Source: Leuctra nigra
Lineage: Eukaryota > Arthropoda > Insecta > Plecoptera > Leuctridae
Assembly (NCBI GenBank): GCA_934045905.1
Contig: OW203765.1
Coordinates: 27,871,997 to 27,935,996, forward strand
Direction: 5' to 3'
DNA length: 64,000 nt
Below, piece after piece: positions 35,401-44,200 of the stretch. Each line of letters begins with the position of its first letter. The first letter of the stretch is position 1. The notes under the pieces are model-generated. The model worked only from the letters and a program-made list of their open reading frames with translations. It did not search any database and had not been told where the DNA came from. A program made the translations under genes and the position numbers.

Positions 35401-38364
35401 TTGATAAAAATCGATTAAAAACTCTTTGAGGCCACGCTCACTACTCAGCCCTCTTAAATCTATTAATGTATTAGAGTTCATACGATCCTCACAAACTAGA
35501 TGTTACTTTAAATGAGCTTGCACACACACTTCAAAAGGTAATTGTACAGTCACTCATGAAAATTTTCAACGGACTAGTTTTTCAATACTTAGCTAATTTT
35601 TTAACAGTTGATGATGACTCTATTGTCATGGCAACTAGCAATGACTTTCCTTGAATGACTAAGTAAACTAAGCCACTGGTTTTAACATTGATCACTGTTG
35701 CATTGAAAAGTAGGTGTAGCAGTCATTTTTTATTATTTGACTGGATTATTGGAGTGTTTTAGAAAATATTGATTCGAAGTGTTGCTCGTACCGGTACTCG
35801 CTTATCAACGACTTACACCGAGCGTTTTGGTGAAAGTATAAGGAGTATAGTAAAGCGAGTATAAATACTAAGGATATATGGTGGGGAGGAGGCGGCCGTG
35901 GCACATTAGTAAGGAACCTTCCAATCATTTTCCTCTCGAAACAACGAAATAATTCAGTACTGAGCCAACATTCTGATCGTTATTAAAATAGGGACTTGTA
36001 GCCAACTGGACTCACTCAATAACCCTTCCAAGTTCAGGTAAATCTTAACTTTCATTTAAACATTAGTATAGTTCTTATTTACGCTACACGCCCCTATTTT
36101 AATAACGATCAGAATATTGGCTCCAGTACCTACTGAATTATTTCGTTGTTTCGAGGGGCAAATGATGGGAAGGTTCCTTCAGCGGGCCATTCAATTCAAA
36201 ATGGATTCAAAATGGTCCATTCAAATGGATTTCAAACACACTGCTGTTTTTAATAAAAAAAAGTTATATTGATTTGTATTGGATTTGACAAGTTGGAAAG
36301 CGTCAGTTTTTGAAGATCGTTCCACAATTCAAAATTGCCGCTCGAAAACTGATGTTTTTGGAAAGAGTAGTACTTCCGATCTTCCGATCGTCAATGATAA
36401 ATTCTTCATAAGACGTCTTCGTCCGGGTGTTCGCGGGTATGCCGACCGTCTCATCTACTCAATAACGTTCGGCGGTCCGATTTCACTGCCTCCTACATGA
36501 TTGGTCGCTGACTGCATGTTCAGCTTGGTTCCGCGGACTGACATCCACCAGGCTGATATCCAAGATGGCCGGTGTAAACAAACAAAGAACTGTCAAAAAG
36601 TGTTTTAAATGATCTTTCACGCGAATTTTCGCTAAAATGCACGTGTTTATGGATTTGAAACATAATTAAAGTGTTGTTAGTGTTTTATTTAATATAAAAT
36701 CAATGTTAATATGATATAATCGTGTTGATAATAACAAAACAATAGAGAAAGTTAGAGAAGCTGTGGCCGTCATGCATTTTCAAGGCTCGCTTTCGCCTGC
36801 CCGATCAAAAAGGTCTGTAACTTTGCACACATACTAGGTATTGTAATCCAAGTGTGGCTTCTTGTTGTTGAACATATTAATCCTGTGTTTTTTGAAATTT
36901 TAACTGGACGCTTCAAATTTTGCATGGCCATGGACAGTTGTTTTTTTGGTAAATTTTCAGAGTAATCTGTCGTAAAAGTCTGTGTCGTCTGTGTGTTTTG
37001 AATTTAATGCGTTCTTGGATATATTTGTCAAGTTTCGTGATAGAAATGTCAGGTTTTTATAACTGCTCCTTTGTTGATACGTTTCGGCTTTTTCCAAGAT
37101 TTGTAGAGCAGAAACTTTCGAATTCGCATCAATGGGAAGGCTCGCTTATCAACGCGTTACACAGAGCGTTTTCCTAGTAACAAGTGCTAGAGATACTTAT
37201 TACTTATACCATGCACCCAACCATTATAATAATATCATGTGTCAGTATTTTGCTTTATTTGTGTTCCAGTCCTTGCATGGATATTGGTCGGATTCAGCGT
37301 TGGACAGATCCCCTTCTGGATCGGCGTGGAGCTCTGGAGCAGAAGGGATAAGCCATTCAAAGAGGTGAGTAGAAGATAATATCTGTACATCAAAGGTAGA
37401 AGGGCGGAAGTACATTTTAATGATTCCTGAAGTGAGCTCACAAACCAGTGATTTTGTTCATCCAATTTGTGTGTAATGGTGACATGAGTCATTGTGTGTA
37501 AAAGAATACTTCGACATTACTGTATTTGTTGTCATCAGTCAAAGGCAATTGATTACGTGATTCCAAAAGTGTGCAACGCAAAATCAAGAAAGTGGACTTC
37601 CACCCTTCTAACTCTGAGGTACAGATATGAATAACAGAATGTGATTTATACGATAGGAACCAAATTATCGTTTGCGTATACAAGGAGGAAAATGTTCGTT
37701 ATTAAATCCGTAAAATAATTACAACTAATAACAACCAATAACATAAACAATTTGCTGTTGCGTTAGAAAGTGGAAGTATTGTTATTCCTATCATATCATA
37801 TCATATCATATCAAGGTCATTCGATTTGGTGCATATTTTACTAGCAGTTTTTTGGGGAATTAATAATTATAAATAACAGAATTACCTACCCAAAATTGAT
37901 CTAAGGGGTTTAAGAATATATAAATTTATTGTACCTATGAGTAAGGAATTCCGGGGGGCAAAGCCCCGGGAAACTTTTGGATTGCATTTTGGTTCGTTTT
38001 CGACATGATCTGTGTATTTTGTAAGTGTTTTCTTCATATTAATTTAAATGTGCTTAGTTTTAGATGAATCCCAGGTCTCCCCCCCCCCCCCCCCCCCCCG
38101 AGCTCCGAGCTCGGCTCCGAGCTTGTTCAGCTTTCAGTTCGGAGCAGCCCAACAAACAAACTTACTGAATGCATTTGATTACTTCCCCGCTAGATGGTTT
38201 GCGGAGCGTTCAGACCCTCGGAAGAGTATGGACCCAAGAGTCCGAGGGTTCGCAAGGAGTGGATGGAGTACAAGCAACGCAAGCAGGAAGAGGATGCGGC
38301 TTATGGAGAAAACTTCTTCCAGAAAGCTGGGAGACAACTCGGAGGATTCGGGGAGAGAAACTGA
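20430..38364 (+). CDS. SLC6 Na+-coupled nutrient amino acid transporter, gene A (11 coding exons)
   Basis: Plasma-membrane Na+-driven amino acid symporter of the insect NAAT branch of SLC6. Exons: 20430-20527 (ATG at 20492), 22595-22702, 28786-29044, 29969-30188, 30978-31248, 31879-31982, 32236-32407, 33779-33973, 34783-35059, 37270-37364, 38194-38364 (TGA). Joined, they give 635 codons with no stop. TM1 has the family signature [10 protein letters not shown] (about residues 74-83). TM3 has the substrate-site Tyr (about 151). The second outer loop has the paired Cys (175, 184) and glycosylation sequons NDT and NAT. TM6 has [13 protein letters not shown] (321-333) and TM8 [10 protein letters not shown]. 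The C-terminal exon is charged and cytosolic. The start is set by homology with gene B, where a TGA lies in frame just upstream of the same ATG; the 20430 acceptor implies a further 5' noncoding exon, not found. Intron 8 begins GC instead of GT. Introns 1, 2, 5, 7 and 9 carry transposons. Substrate choice cannot be read from sequence; a glycine or GABA transporter subtype is less likely. Confidence 0.9.
20937..22404. mobile_element. Long-TIR element in gene A intron 1
   Basis: The left arm from 20937 (ATAGTGAGGGCTGTTAGCAC) and the right arm to 22404 are reverse complements over about 430 bases each. The boundaries read TA, GTGAGGGCTGT ... ACAGCCCTCAC, TA, compatible with a TA-targeting (Tc1/mariner type) element. 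The centre has no transposase frame. Confidence 0.7.
22758..22953. mobile_element. Palindromic MITE in gene A intron 2
   Basis: 196 bp with arms of about 80 bases (CTGGCTTTCCATGCTCCGTC outermost) separated by a short centre; one or two mismatches. It contains CACGTG in both arms. The apparent 68-codon frame is a by-product of the palindrome. Confidence 0.75.
23137..23412 (+). mobile_element. tRNA-derived SINE
   Basis: The head carries a B box, GGTTCGATTCC, after TTCCGGAGGCCCG. The body contains CTTCCTGACTGGGG, CAGTCGACAGGCAAATGATG, TAATAGGCCACGACCGCCTC and a CATCATC-rich tract, ending in an A-rich tail. Related copies are at 341, 17190, 29135 and 63296. The A box is best seen in the 63296 copy. 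Confidence 0.75.
23413..25133. other. Gene A intron 2, central part without recognised features
   Basis: Contains G-rich runs (23890-23945), CpG-rich sequence at 24030-24130 and AT-rich sequence. No exon or coding frame could be supported. Confidence 0.4.
25134..25350. mobile_element. TGTACAC-family MITE, copy 2
   Basis: 217 bp with 30-base inverted termini (TGTACACTCGACAATTCATA; the inner part continues AAACGGTATTTGAA). The core carries TCATCTACCTCTAGTAGGTG and TTGATAATAACAAGGATTGA, shared with the copies at 34427 and 60891. Confidence 0.75.
26752..27139. mobile_element. hAT-like MITE with CAGGGACTGGAACCGG termini
   Basis: Inverted ends CAGGGACTGGAACCGGAACC with (GGAACC)n expansions on both sides. 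Flanking octamers TACTTGAT and CTGTTGAT match at five of eight positions, compatible with an old hAT duplication. Confidence 0.6.
27566..27720 (+). mobile_element. Second tRNA-headed SINE-like sequence
   Basis: An A-box-like GTTGGCTCAGGCGATAACTC and a B-box-like AAGTTCGATCCC lie about 40 bases apart, then TTTTCAAGTGGTTTTCCTCA, which resembles the start of the SINE body at 23205. No tRNA fold was checked. Confidence 0.45.
28212..28352. repeat. Inverted repeat upstream of gene A exon 3
   Basis: GGACCCTTACCTAATATCGC and its approximate complement (GCGATATTTGGTATGGTCAA then GGGTCC) enclose a core with a second inverted GGTGCTAC/GTAGCACC pair. Looks like a small MITE. Confidence 0.45.
29135..29360 (+). 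mobile_element. Degenerate SINE copy
   Basis: B box GGGTTCGATTCC, CACTGACTGAGGGTTGTTCG, ATGCCACGACCATTTCCTTA and the CATCATTATCA tract align with the SINE at 23137, with many changes. Confidence 0.5.
29452..29841. mobile_element. hAT-like element in gene A intron 3
   Basis: Ends CAGTCATGGGCGTCC and (reverse) CAGCATGGGCGCCC. Flanking octamers AGTCCTGA (29444-29451) and GGTCCTGA (29842-29849) match at seven of eight. Inside are two GC-rich palindromes, CCCAGCGGGG (29597) and CCCTGCGGGG (29730), shared with the elements at 32727 and 41459. Confidence 0.65.
30189..30977. other. Gene A intron 4
   Basis: AT-rich, with a C run followed by about fifteen CA dinucleotides (30747-30785) and TE-like CCCTGGGCCCCTGG sequence near 30895. 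No coding feature. Confidence 0.5.
31520..31803. mobile_element. Harbinger-type MITE with TAA duplication (gene A intron 5)
   Basis: 284 bp, near-perfect inverted arms beginning AGCTGGGTTCCCATACTTCG and flanked by TAA at both ends (31517-31519 and 31804-31806). TAA fits the TWA target of PIF/Harbinger elements. It carries repeated GCGAANCG motifs. Confidence 0.8.
32671..33664. mobile_element. Second copy of the GGGGCTGTGCA-type MITE, interrupted
   Basis: The right part, 33369-33664, matches the element at 2208-2573 (CATTTTACAGTA, GTGACACAGCG, TGACGTC...GTGCACAGCCCC). The left piece begins near 32671 (GGGGGTGGTGCA) and ends in a G run. TAG flanks both ends. A hAT-like element (32727-33368) splits it. 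Confidence 0.6.
32727..33368. mobile_element. hAT-like element nested in a MITE
   Basis: Termini CAGGGGCGGATT and AATCCGCCCCTG. Flanking octamers GGGAGAGG and GGGAGAAG match at seven of eight. Two internal CCCTGCGGGG palindromes lie at 33076 and 33240, 164 bp apart. A GCCTAGGGGCGCC block is repeated in both subterminal regions. No transposase. Confidence 0.7.
33974..33979 (+). other. Non-canonical GC donor of gene A intron 8
   Basis: Exon 8 ends ...GTCACACCG and is followed by GCGAGT. At the homologous junction gene B has GTGAGT (54627) and gene C has GTGAGT (minus, 60067-60062). The rest of the site fits U1 pairing, as known GC-AG introns do, and the next exon joins in phase at 34783. Confidence 0.8.
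33999..34143. repeat. Short palindromic repeat in gene A intron 8
   Basis: GGTCGGTTTTCGTACC/GGTACAAAAACCGGAC arms with inner CTTGCTAAAG/CTTTAGCAA, starting 25 bases after the GC donor. Likely a small MITE. Confidence 0.5.
34427..34635. mobile_element. TGTACAC-family MITE, copy 3
   Basis: Ends TGTACACCCAACAAATCATA and a diverged complement ending GTGTACC. The core has GGATTGGCTGCTGGTCAGGT and GATGACGAGTTAGCAGAGAC. In gene A intron 8. Confidence 0.65.
34683..34740 (-). repeat. tRNA-like fragment
   Basis: The minus strand reads GGCGGAATCGGTTAGTATAA ... GAGGTTCGATTCCAATGGG, with A- and B-box-like blocks. It is too short and lacks a paired acceptor stem, so it is a SINE or tRNA relic. It ends 42 bases before exon 9 of gene A. 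Confidence 0.35.
35072..35453. mobile_element. TTAA-flanked palindromic MITE at gene A exon 9 donor
   Basis: 382 bp, long inverted arms beginning GACGGCTGAG / GAGGGCTGAG, flanked by TTAA at 35068-35071 and 35454-35457. The exon ends at 35059, so the insertion lies at intron position +9 and leaves GTGAGTAC intact. A diverged copy lies at 13044-13428. Confidence 0.8.
35850..36190. repeat. Inverted SINE-body repeats
   Basis: 35890-35990 and 36085-36185 are reverse complements, including TTCGTTGTTTCGAGGGGCAA and CTATTTTAATAACGATCAGA. Part of the sequence is the SINE body block (AAATGATGGGAAGGTTCC). Probably one or two SINE fragments captured in a foldback unit. Confidence 0.45.
36790..37177 (+). 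mobile_element. Helitron-like element 3' half
   Basis: The interior TGTAACTTTGCACACATACT is shared with the 10700 copy. The 3' end is CTCGCTTATCAACGCGTTAC, GAGCG, TTTTC and CTAG, followed by T at 37178. It lies 92 bases upstream of gene A exon 10. The sequence to 36540 is repeat-like without a clear 5' end. Confidence 0.5.
37815..38098. mobile_element. Fragment of the GTATTCAGGA element upstream of gene A exon 11
   Basis: Matches 60440-60830: AAGGTCATTCGATTTGGTGC, the GGGGCAAAGCCCCG palindrome, GACATGATCTGTGTATTTTG and a C run. A pentamer repeat (TCATA)n lies just before it at 37792-37814. Confidence 0.5.
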
Positions 38365-38506
38365 TTACATTCCAACCAAGTGGAATATAATACTGGATTG
38401 TAAACACACGTCCTTACTGATTAGTGAGAGTACATAATTCAGGATCAAATCATGTCATGTGGAAGAAATATTCCTCTCCGGTTTATCAATACTCTTGTTA
38501 AAAATA

Positions 38507-39257
38507 CCGGGTGGTGCCAAATCACCATGTTTGAGAGATCACTACATCGAAACTAAAAAAGAAACTTTCACATGTTACAGTACACATTTTCAATAGGTAT
38601 GTAAAATTTTCAGAAATATTCGAGTAATGTGAAAAAAGTTATGCATTTGAATTAAGATGTTGAAAAATCGTTTATACCAGCTTTTAAATAACGAACATTG
38701 TTAAAAAGAATCGCCTGTTTTGTACATGTAAGTTTGTGTTAATCATAATTTGACATAAAAATGATTCCATTTAGTAAATAAGGCATTTCTGTATTTTATA
38801 TAGAAACTTGGTTTCAAGAAGAGATATGGAGGAAATAGTTATTGTGGCTGAATTTCCAACGATGAATTTGAGATGTTAACTCCAATTTGTCGTTAGACAA
38901 AAGTTACATAAATTCACACATACCTGCTCACTTAATTAATCCAAGACAAATTCGCATAGATTATAAATTGACTGTTTTTGTTTTTTTAGAAATTCATAAA
39001 TAAACATAAATTCACCTCATTCCTACAAAGAAACTCCGAATCAATTCATCAAACGCGTTAATTTCGTCTGGTTTAATCAGTTTTTCAACTGTATCTTCAA
39101 TCATGCGTCACTTTTTTCCTAATGAATGAATATGATTGAAACTTGTACATAATAAATTTTGGTATGTTTTCTAATATGTGTACAGATTTCAGAATCCTAT
39201 CTAAAATAGTTTCGAAATAGAGACCGCTCAATCAGGGTGATTTTTTGCGCCACCCGG
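38507..39257. mobile_element. TA-flanked (mariner-type) non-autonomous element
   Basis: 751 bp with ends CCGGGTGGTGCCAAATCACC and GGTGATTTTTTGCGCCACCCGG, each flanked by TA. This fits the Tc1/mariner target. No transposase frame. It begins 142 bases after the gene A stop codon, so it probably lies in or beside the gene A 3' UTR. Confidence 0.7.
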
Positions 39258-39433
39258 TATGGTCATTCAATGAATGTGATTGGTTGTTATCATGCCAATG
39301 AAGTCGTATTATGTAATTGTGTAATACAAAAAATTGTAATTATTTTTCTTTGAATGAAAATTTTACGTAACTTCCGAAGGAATCTATGTGAATTAACTGT
39401 ACTTGAAAGTTGCCTTATACAGCAACATTTTAT

Positions 39434-39575
39434 AGATGACGAAGGGTCAATTTTTCAATTGCTCTGCTAAAACCAGTAGATAAGTATAAACGGTAATTTA
39501 AGGAATCTCATTGGTTGTTGCCATAGTAATACAGTACTAATCAACTGTTTAAAATTTAGCAGAGTATTGACCCTA
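39434..39575. repeat. Short TIR repeat, GGTCAAT...ATTGACC
   Basis: Ends GGTCAATTTTTCAATTGCTC and AGCAGAGTATTGACC around ATTGGTTGTTGCCATAGTAA. Relatives are at 56060-56209 and 56920-57020. A small MITE family. Confidence 0.5.
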
Positions 39576-41203
39576 AATGTGTTATGTTTGTGAGGTTCCT
39601 ACTGCTGACAAAATAAATAACAAATAAAAATTAATTATTCACGACGTAAGCACGTAGCGCCCTGTTTGTTCTCACGTCACGATGCAATTCATGTCATTAT
39701 ATCTCATTTCCTTAAAATAAATAGTGAGTGGCGTACATGAAAAGCTGAAGACTTCAAAAAACAGAGAGATGCAGCTCATTCATGTATAGCAGTCTAATAA
39801 ATGTACCATTATACATTCCAAAGAATGTCTTCATTTGGTTTTTTGTGTAAGGAATTAAAATATTATACTAAATTTACTTTTAAGATATTGTATTCTATTT
39901 TTTCGTTAATAAATAGAAATTCTGTCAAATATGGAAATATACGAACATGGTGATGATGAATGAAATGAGGCATGTACGATTTAGAAAATAAAAAACGGTA
40001 CGAAAAAGATTGGCTGCTGGTCTGGTTCATTGACAATTAATCCTTGTTATTATCAATGAAATCAGAGCTCACCTACAAGAGTTCGATGACGAGTTAACAT
40101 ATAGACTTCATAGGACGATGCTATCAAAACTGTATCATCCAATCCCTTTATTTAGAAACTAATTTTTACTTTGGTCAAGCGTCCCTAGTACTTAGTTGCC
40201 CAGTAAAAGGTGCATACAAAACAGACTGTTTTGTCTGTGATATTCCGTAGTTCTTCGGTCCTTGGCCCCCCTCCCCCTCCCAAGTGAAAGTGAAATGAGT
40301 TGGAGGTGGAAAAGTAGGACGAAGAGGAAGGGGAAATCTCAATATAAAACTGCAAATAATTAGCAGTTATTTAGTGTCAAGGTGCTAACGTGTCTGCGAT
40401 AATGAAGATGGTATCTTGAGTGTGTTTTATCACTACTGAAGTCAAGTTCAAGTCAAAGACATTGGTGGGTAAATGTCAAATGTACGACAGTTATTCTCGG
40501 CAATGCTTAGCTAAAAGTGACTACTAGTTGAAATGTGTTGATATTCTTGATTATCGTTACATAACGTCCAGGAGCATTTATGAATGAAAGTATAATTATG
40601 TTCCGCGGAGGGGGGGGGGGGGGGGGGGGAGGGATTATTTTGAGTGGGGGATTGCCCCTCATCCGTGGAGAAGGTTCCACCACATGTCCCTCAATATTCA
40701 CGTAACTGCATGATAACTTATTACTCGTCATTTCTTGATCTTGACATGGCTGTCGAAACAACTGTTTGAAGTGATTTCTTCGCGTCGTCATGTGATCAGC
40801 TGTGTTGTGTGTTTGTTATTGTTCAACTGAGTCTTGGGAAACCCCGAGGAGGTAAGTCAGGGGCGAGCTACCCCAGTGTAAGCATGTGGAAGGAAAATGT
40901 GCGTGAATATGAGGGCCATGGCGTGGAAAAATATGTTGTTACACCATTTTCAATTTATTACATATTTTTCCATATTAAATATTGTCTCAAGATTTTTATC
41001 TCTTCGCTGTTCAAAATTCGTTAATTTATGATCTTTATCAATCATGATATGATAAGATATGATAATAAAGTATCTTTTCAAACGACTATATATTTTAGTA
41101 CCTACATTATTGTACAATATTTTACATTTTACATTCCATTTTCGTCCAGAAACATTTTCCTCCTCTTCTTCACTCTGAAGATCTTACTGTTGGTCTTCTC
41201 CAG

Positions 41204-44200
41204 ATGAGACGAGTGTGAGGATCTCCAGCATCTTCCATCTGGACAAACTCCAGGTTCAACATGGCGAGAAGAATCTCCAACCATGTCAACAACACTGTAT
41301 GTTACACTTTAATTCCCATCACATTTTGTTTTGTTTCTGCTTCAATACGCTTTTCTTCAATACCGGAACGAAGTGAGTATAACGATGGCCTCGGTTCACC
41401 ACGGTACTCGAGCAGAACTTTCTGGGTGTGTTTTGTTTGTCGTCTGGAGCCCAAGTCTCAGGCGCGTAGGAAGGGGGGGGGGAGTGGGGGTCAATGACCC
41501 CCCCACTTTTCATCTTGACACCCCCAGATATCACCCCCACATATACAAAAATGTTGATAAAGAGATCCAAAAATGCACAGATTTGCTCCATTATGAGGTT
41601 GAATTCTCAAAATTTTCCCAAGTTTTGCAAAACTAATTGAACAGAGGTATTATCCAATGAGACAATAAATCATTTACAAATGAGTTCTTGTCCAACATGA
41701 TTATCCTCATGATTGAGGATCATCCTATCATCGTATGATACCAAAACATATACAGATTTTTCTTATTGCTTATTGGTTATTGCAACCGTTTTCAAAGGAA
41801 TTCCAAAATCGATTCATAACGATTCTCTTTTACTAGAAATTCAAAAAATTCCCTGCGGGGCCATTAGGGATTTAATCGAATAACAAAATGTACAGATTGT
41901 TATGCATTTTGTCTCAAGTTTCCCAAGAATATTGCATATCATACATTTTAAATTTCTTTGAAAAGGATGCCAAAATAGCTTCAAATTTATTCTTTTGTAT
42001 CAAAAAGTGAAAAAATTCCCTGCGGGGCCAATGGGGATTCTATAAAAACAAATAGTTACTTACAGATTATATTTCATTTGTCGTTTCCAAAGGATATTGC
42101 ATTTCATAAATTTTAAATTTCTTTGAAAAGTATGCCATAAGAGCTTTAAACTCGATTATTTTATATCAAAAACCCAAAAAATTCCCTGCGGGGCCAATGG
42201 GTATTCTCTAAAACAAATAGCTACAAATTATATTACATTTGTCTAAATTTTCCACAGAATATTGCATTTCACACATTGTACATTTCTTTGAAAAGTATGC
42301 GAAAATAGCTTCAAATTCGATTCTTTTGTATCAAAAATTCAAAAAAAGCCCTGCGGGGCAATTTTTTGGGTTTTTGTAACGGCGACTACTTTTCCTCACA
42401 TTCATTGATCCCGATAATGTTGACCCCCCCACTCAAAATGAAGTTCCTACGCGCCTGCCAAGTCTTGAAATAAATTTGCATGTTTCGTGTTCGTTTTGAA
42501 GTTCACGCGGTTTCAAAACGTAAAACGTTCTGTTTTGTAGTTCTGAAAATAAATATGAATACGTTCGGCGTTTTGAGACCACAATTCACTCCCCACAAAT
42601 GAAAATGTCGTGATTTTGACCAAAACGCGAATACAGGATTCCACATGTGTGATATGACACATTTTTGGACATCACAGAACAATCACAAAGACTAGAACAT
42701 AAAACATAAAAATACAACATAAAATTGTGCAACATAAAACATAATATCATAATCTTCGACAGTTGGTATTGGTGGATTTATAGACAGGTATAATAAAACA
42801 AAATAAAATTTACAAATTATGGCTGGATAATGGCAAGTTATTTATGACTCGGGTATTTAAACAATATTATTGCGCGGCAAATGGAATTTTAATTTCAATT
42901 ATTATAGACATTGCAAGCAAATTGCATAGATAAAGTGAGAAAAGTTGTTACAGTACTAAAGATAAACACTGTAACATAGCAATAATTGTTAAAATAGAAG
43001 TCACTGAGACATAAATAACATAATATAACATAGCGCGGAAAGTTGCAACATACACTGACAATATGTACGGTAAATACAGACAATAACAATGAAGTATGTG
43101 GTAAATGGCACGAAACTAAGTCACAGTCAAATCTATATTTGAAAGTTGACCCTCTATCAGCATGAATATCGAGATCTGGATTAGATTGAGATAATTTATT
43201 GTATGTGCTCGTTATTCTCTGGAGGCAGGATTGTTTATGTACACTTGGCCAAACAAAAATTGATCGTTCAATAAATCTGATAGGCTGATAAATGTAAGAT
43301 CGCACCATCAGAAGTCAGTCTAAGCGATCTCATTGTCTCACTCTAGTAGGTGACCTTACATTTCAAATAACAAGCTTTGATTGGTTATGGGACATGACCA
43401 GCAGTCATTCAAATTTGGTCAACGTTTACTTTTTCAAAATGACAAGATTTTAAAAATTTTACCCGTGCCCCTAGAAATAGTGAATCGAGAGTAGTATATC
43501 AATGTTTTATGATTGCTACTTTGTTGTTACAGGAACTTGGAAAAGTGAACAAAGCTTTCGAAGAGGAAGAAGAGAGTGAACCACGCTGCCAAAGATACGT
43601 GACGGAAAATGACAGTAGAGTGGAAAATGGCAACGCTGTCAAGGTAAACTTCACACAGTCTTCAATCCCCATGCACTTTAAGAACAAAAATAATGCAGAA
43701 TGGATCCAAGGAACGAAAAAAGTATGTAACAAAATATTGATCGGATTCCAAATAAATTTTGTGCACTTTATTTGTCTCGAAATTTTATACAGGAATGAGA
43801 TATGGCGATTTCAATAGAGGTCAATAACACTTTCCCTTTTAGAACAAAATATGATAGATAGTAGATAGATAGTACTTCGGGTATTATTTTCCTTATCACC
43901 TTATATCATCAAATGCAATCTTAATCGCAACAGTAAATTCTTGTGTAAATGATGAAGTAATACAATTTTAATTTCAGCAGGTTTTACCCGAACCTATTTT
44001 AATAGGTTTAAAATAGTGTTTTTGTAAATATTCTGACTAAACGATGCTCCTAACTAATCTGTTACATCTTGACTGTGCTTAATACACTTAAAGATTAGCG
44101 GCTATCTTAATAAGGATTATCTGGATTTGTGAATAATATAATAGTAATTATTTACAAACAAAATGTTAGGTAATAAATATTATCTTATTTGTAATAGTAT

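Larger units (their letters stand above)
38365..41203. other. Intergenic region between SLC6 genes A and B
   Basis: Holds the TA-flanked element at 38507, a short palindromic repeat at 39434-39575, a partial TGTACAC-family MITE near 39995-40140 and a G run at 40610-40630. The 5' noncoding exon and promoter of gene B should lie here, but I could not place them. No other gene seen. Confidence 0.5.

Noticed and set aside
38048..38437. 129-codon ORF overlapping gene A exon 11
   Set aside because: It reads a poly-C run and then exon 11 out of frame; the correct frame starts after the AG at 38193.
41459..42457. Autonomous hAT transposon
   Set aside because: There is no transposase frame between the termini; only noncoding tandem repeats, so it is non-autonomous.
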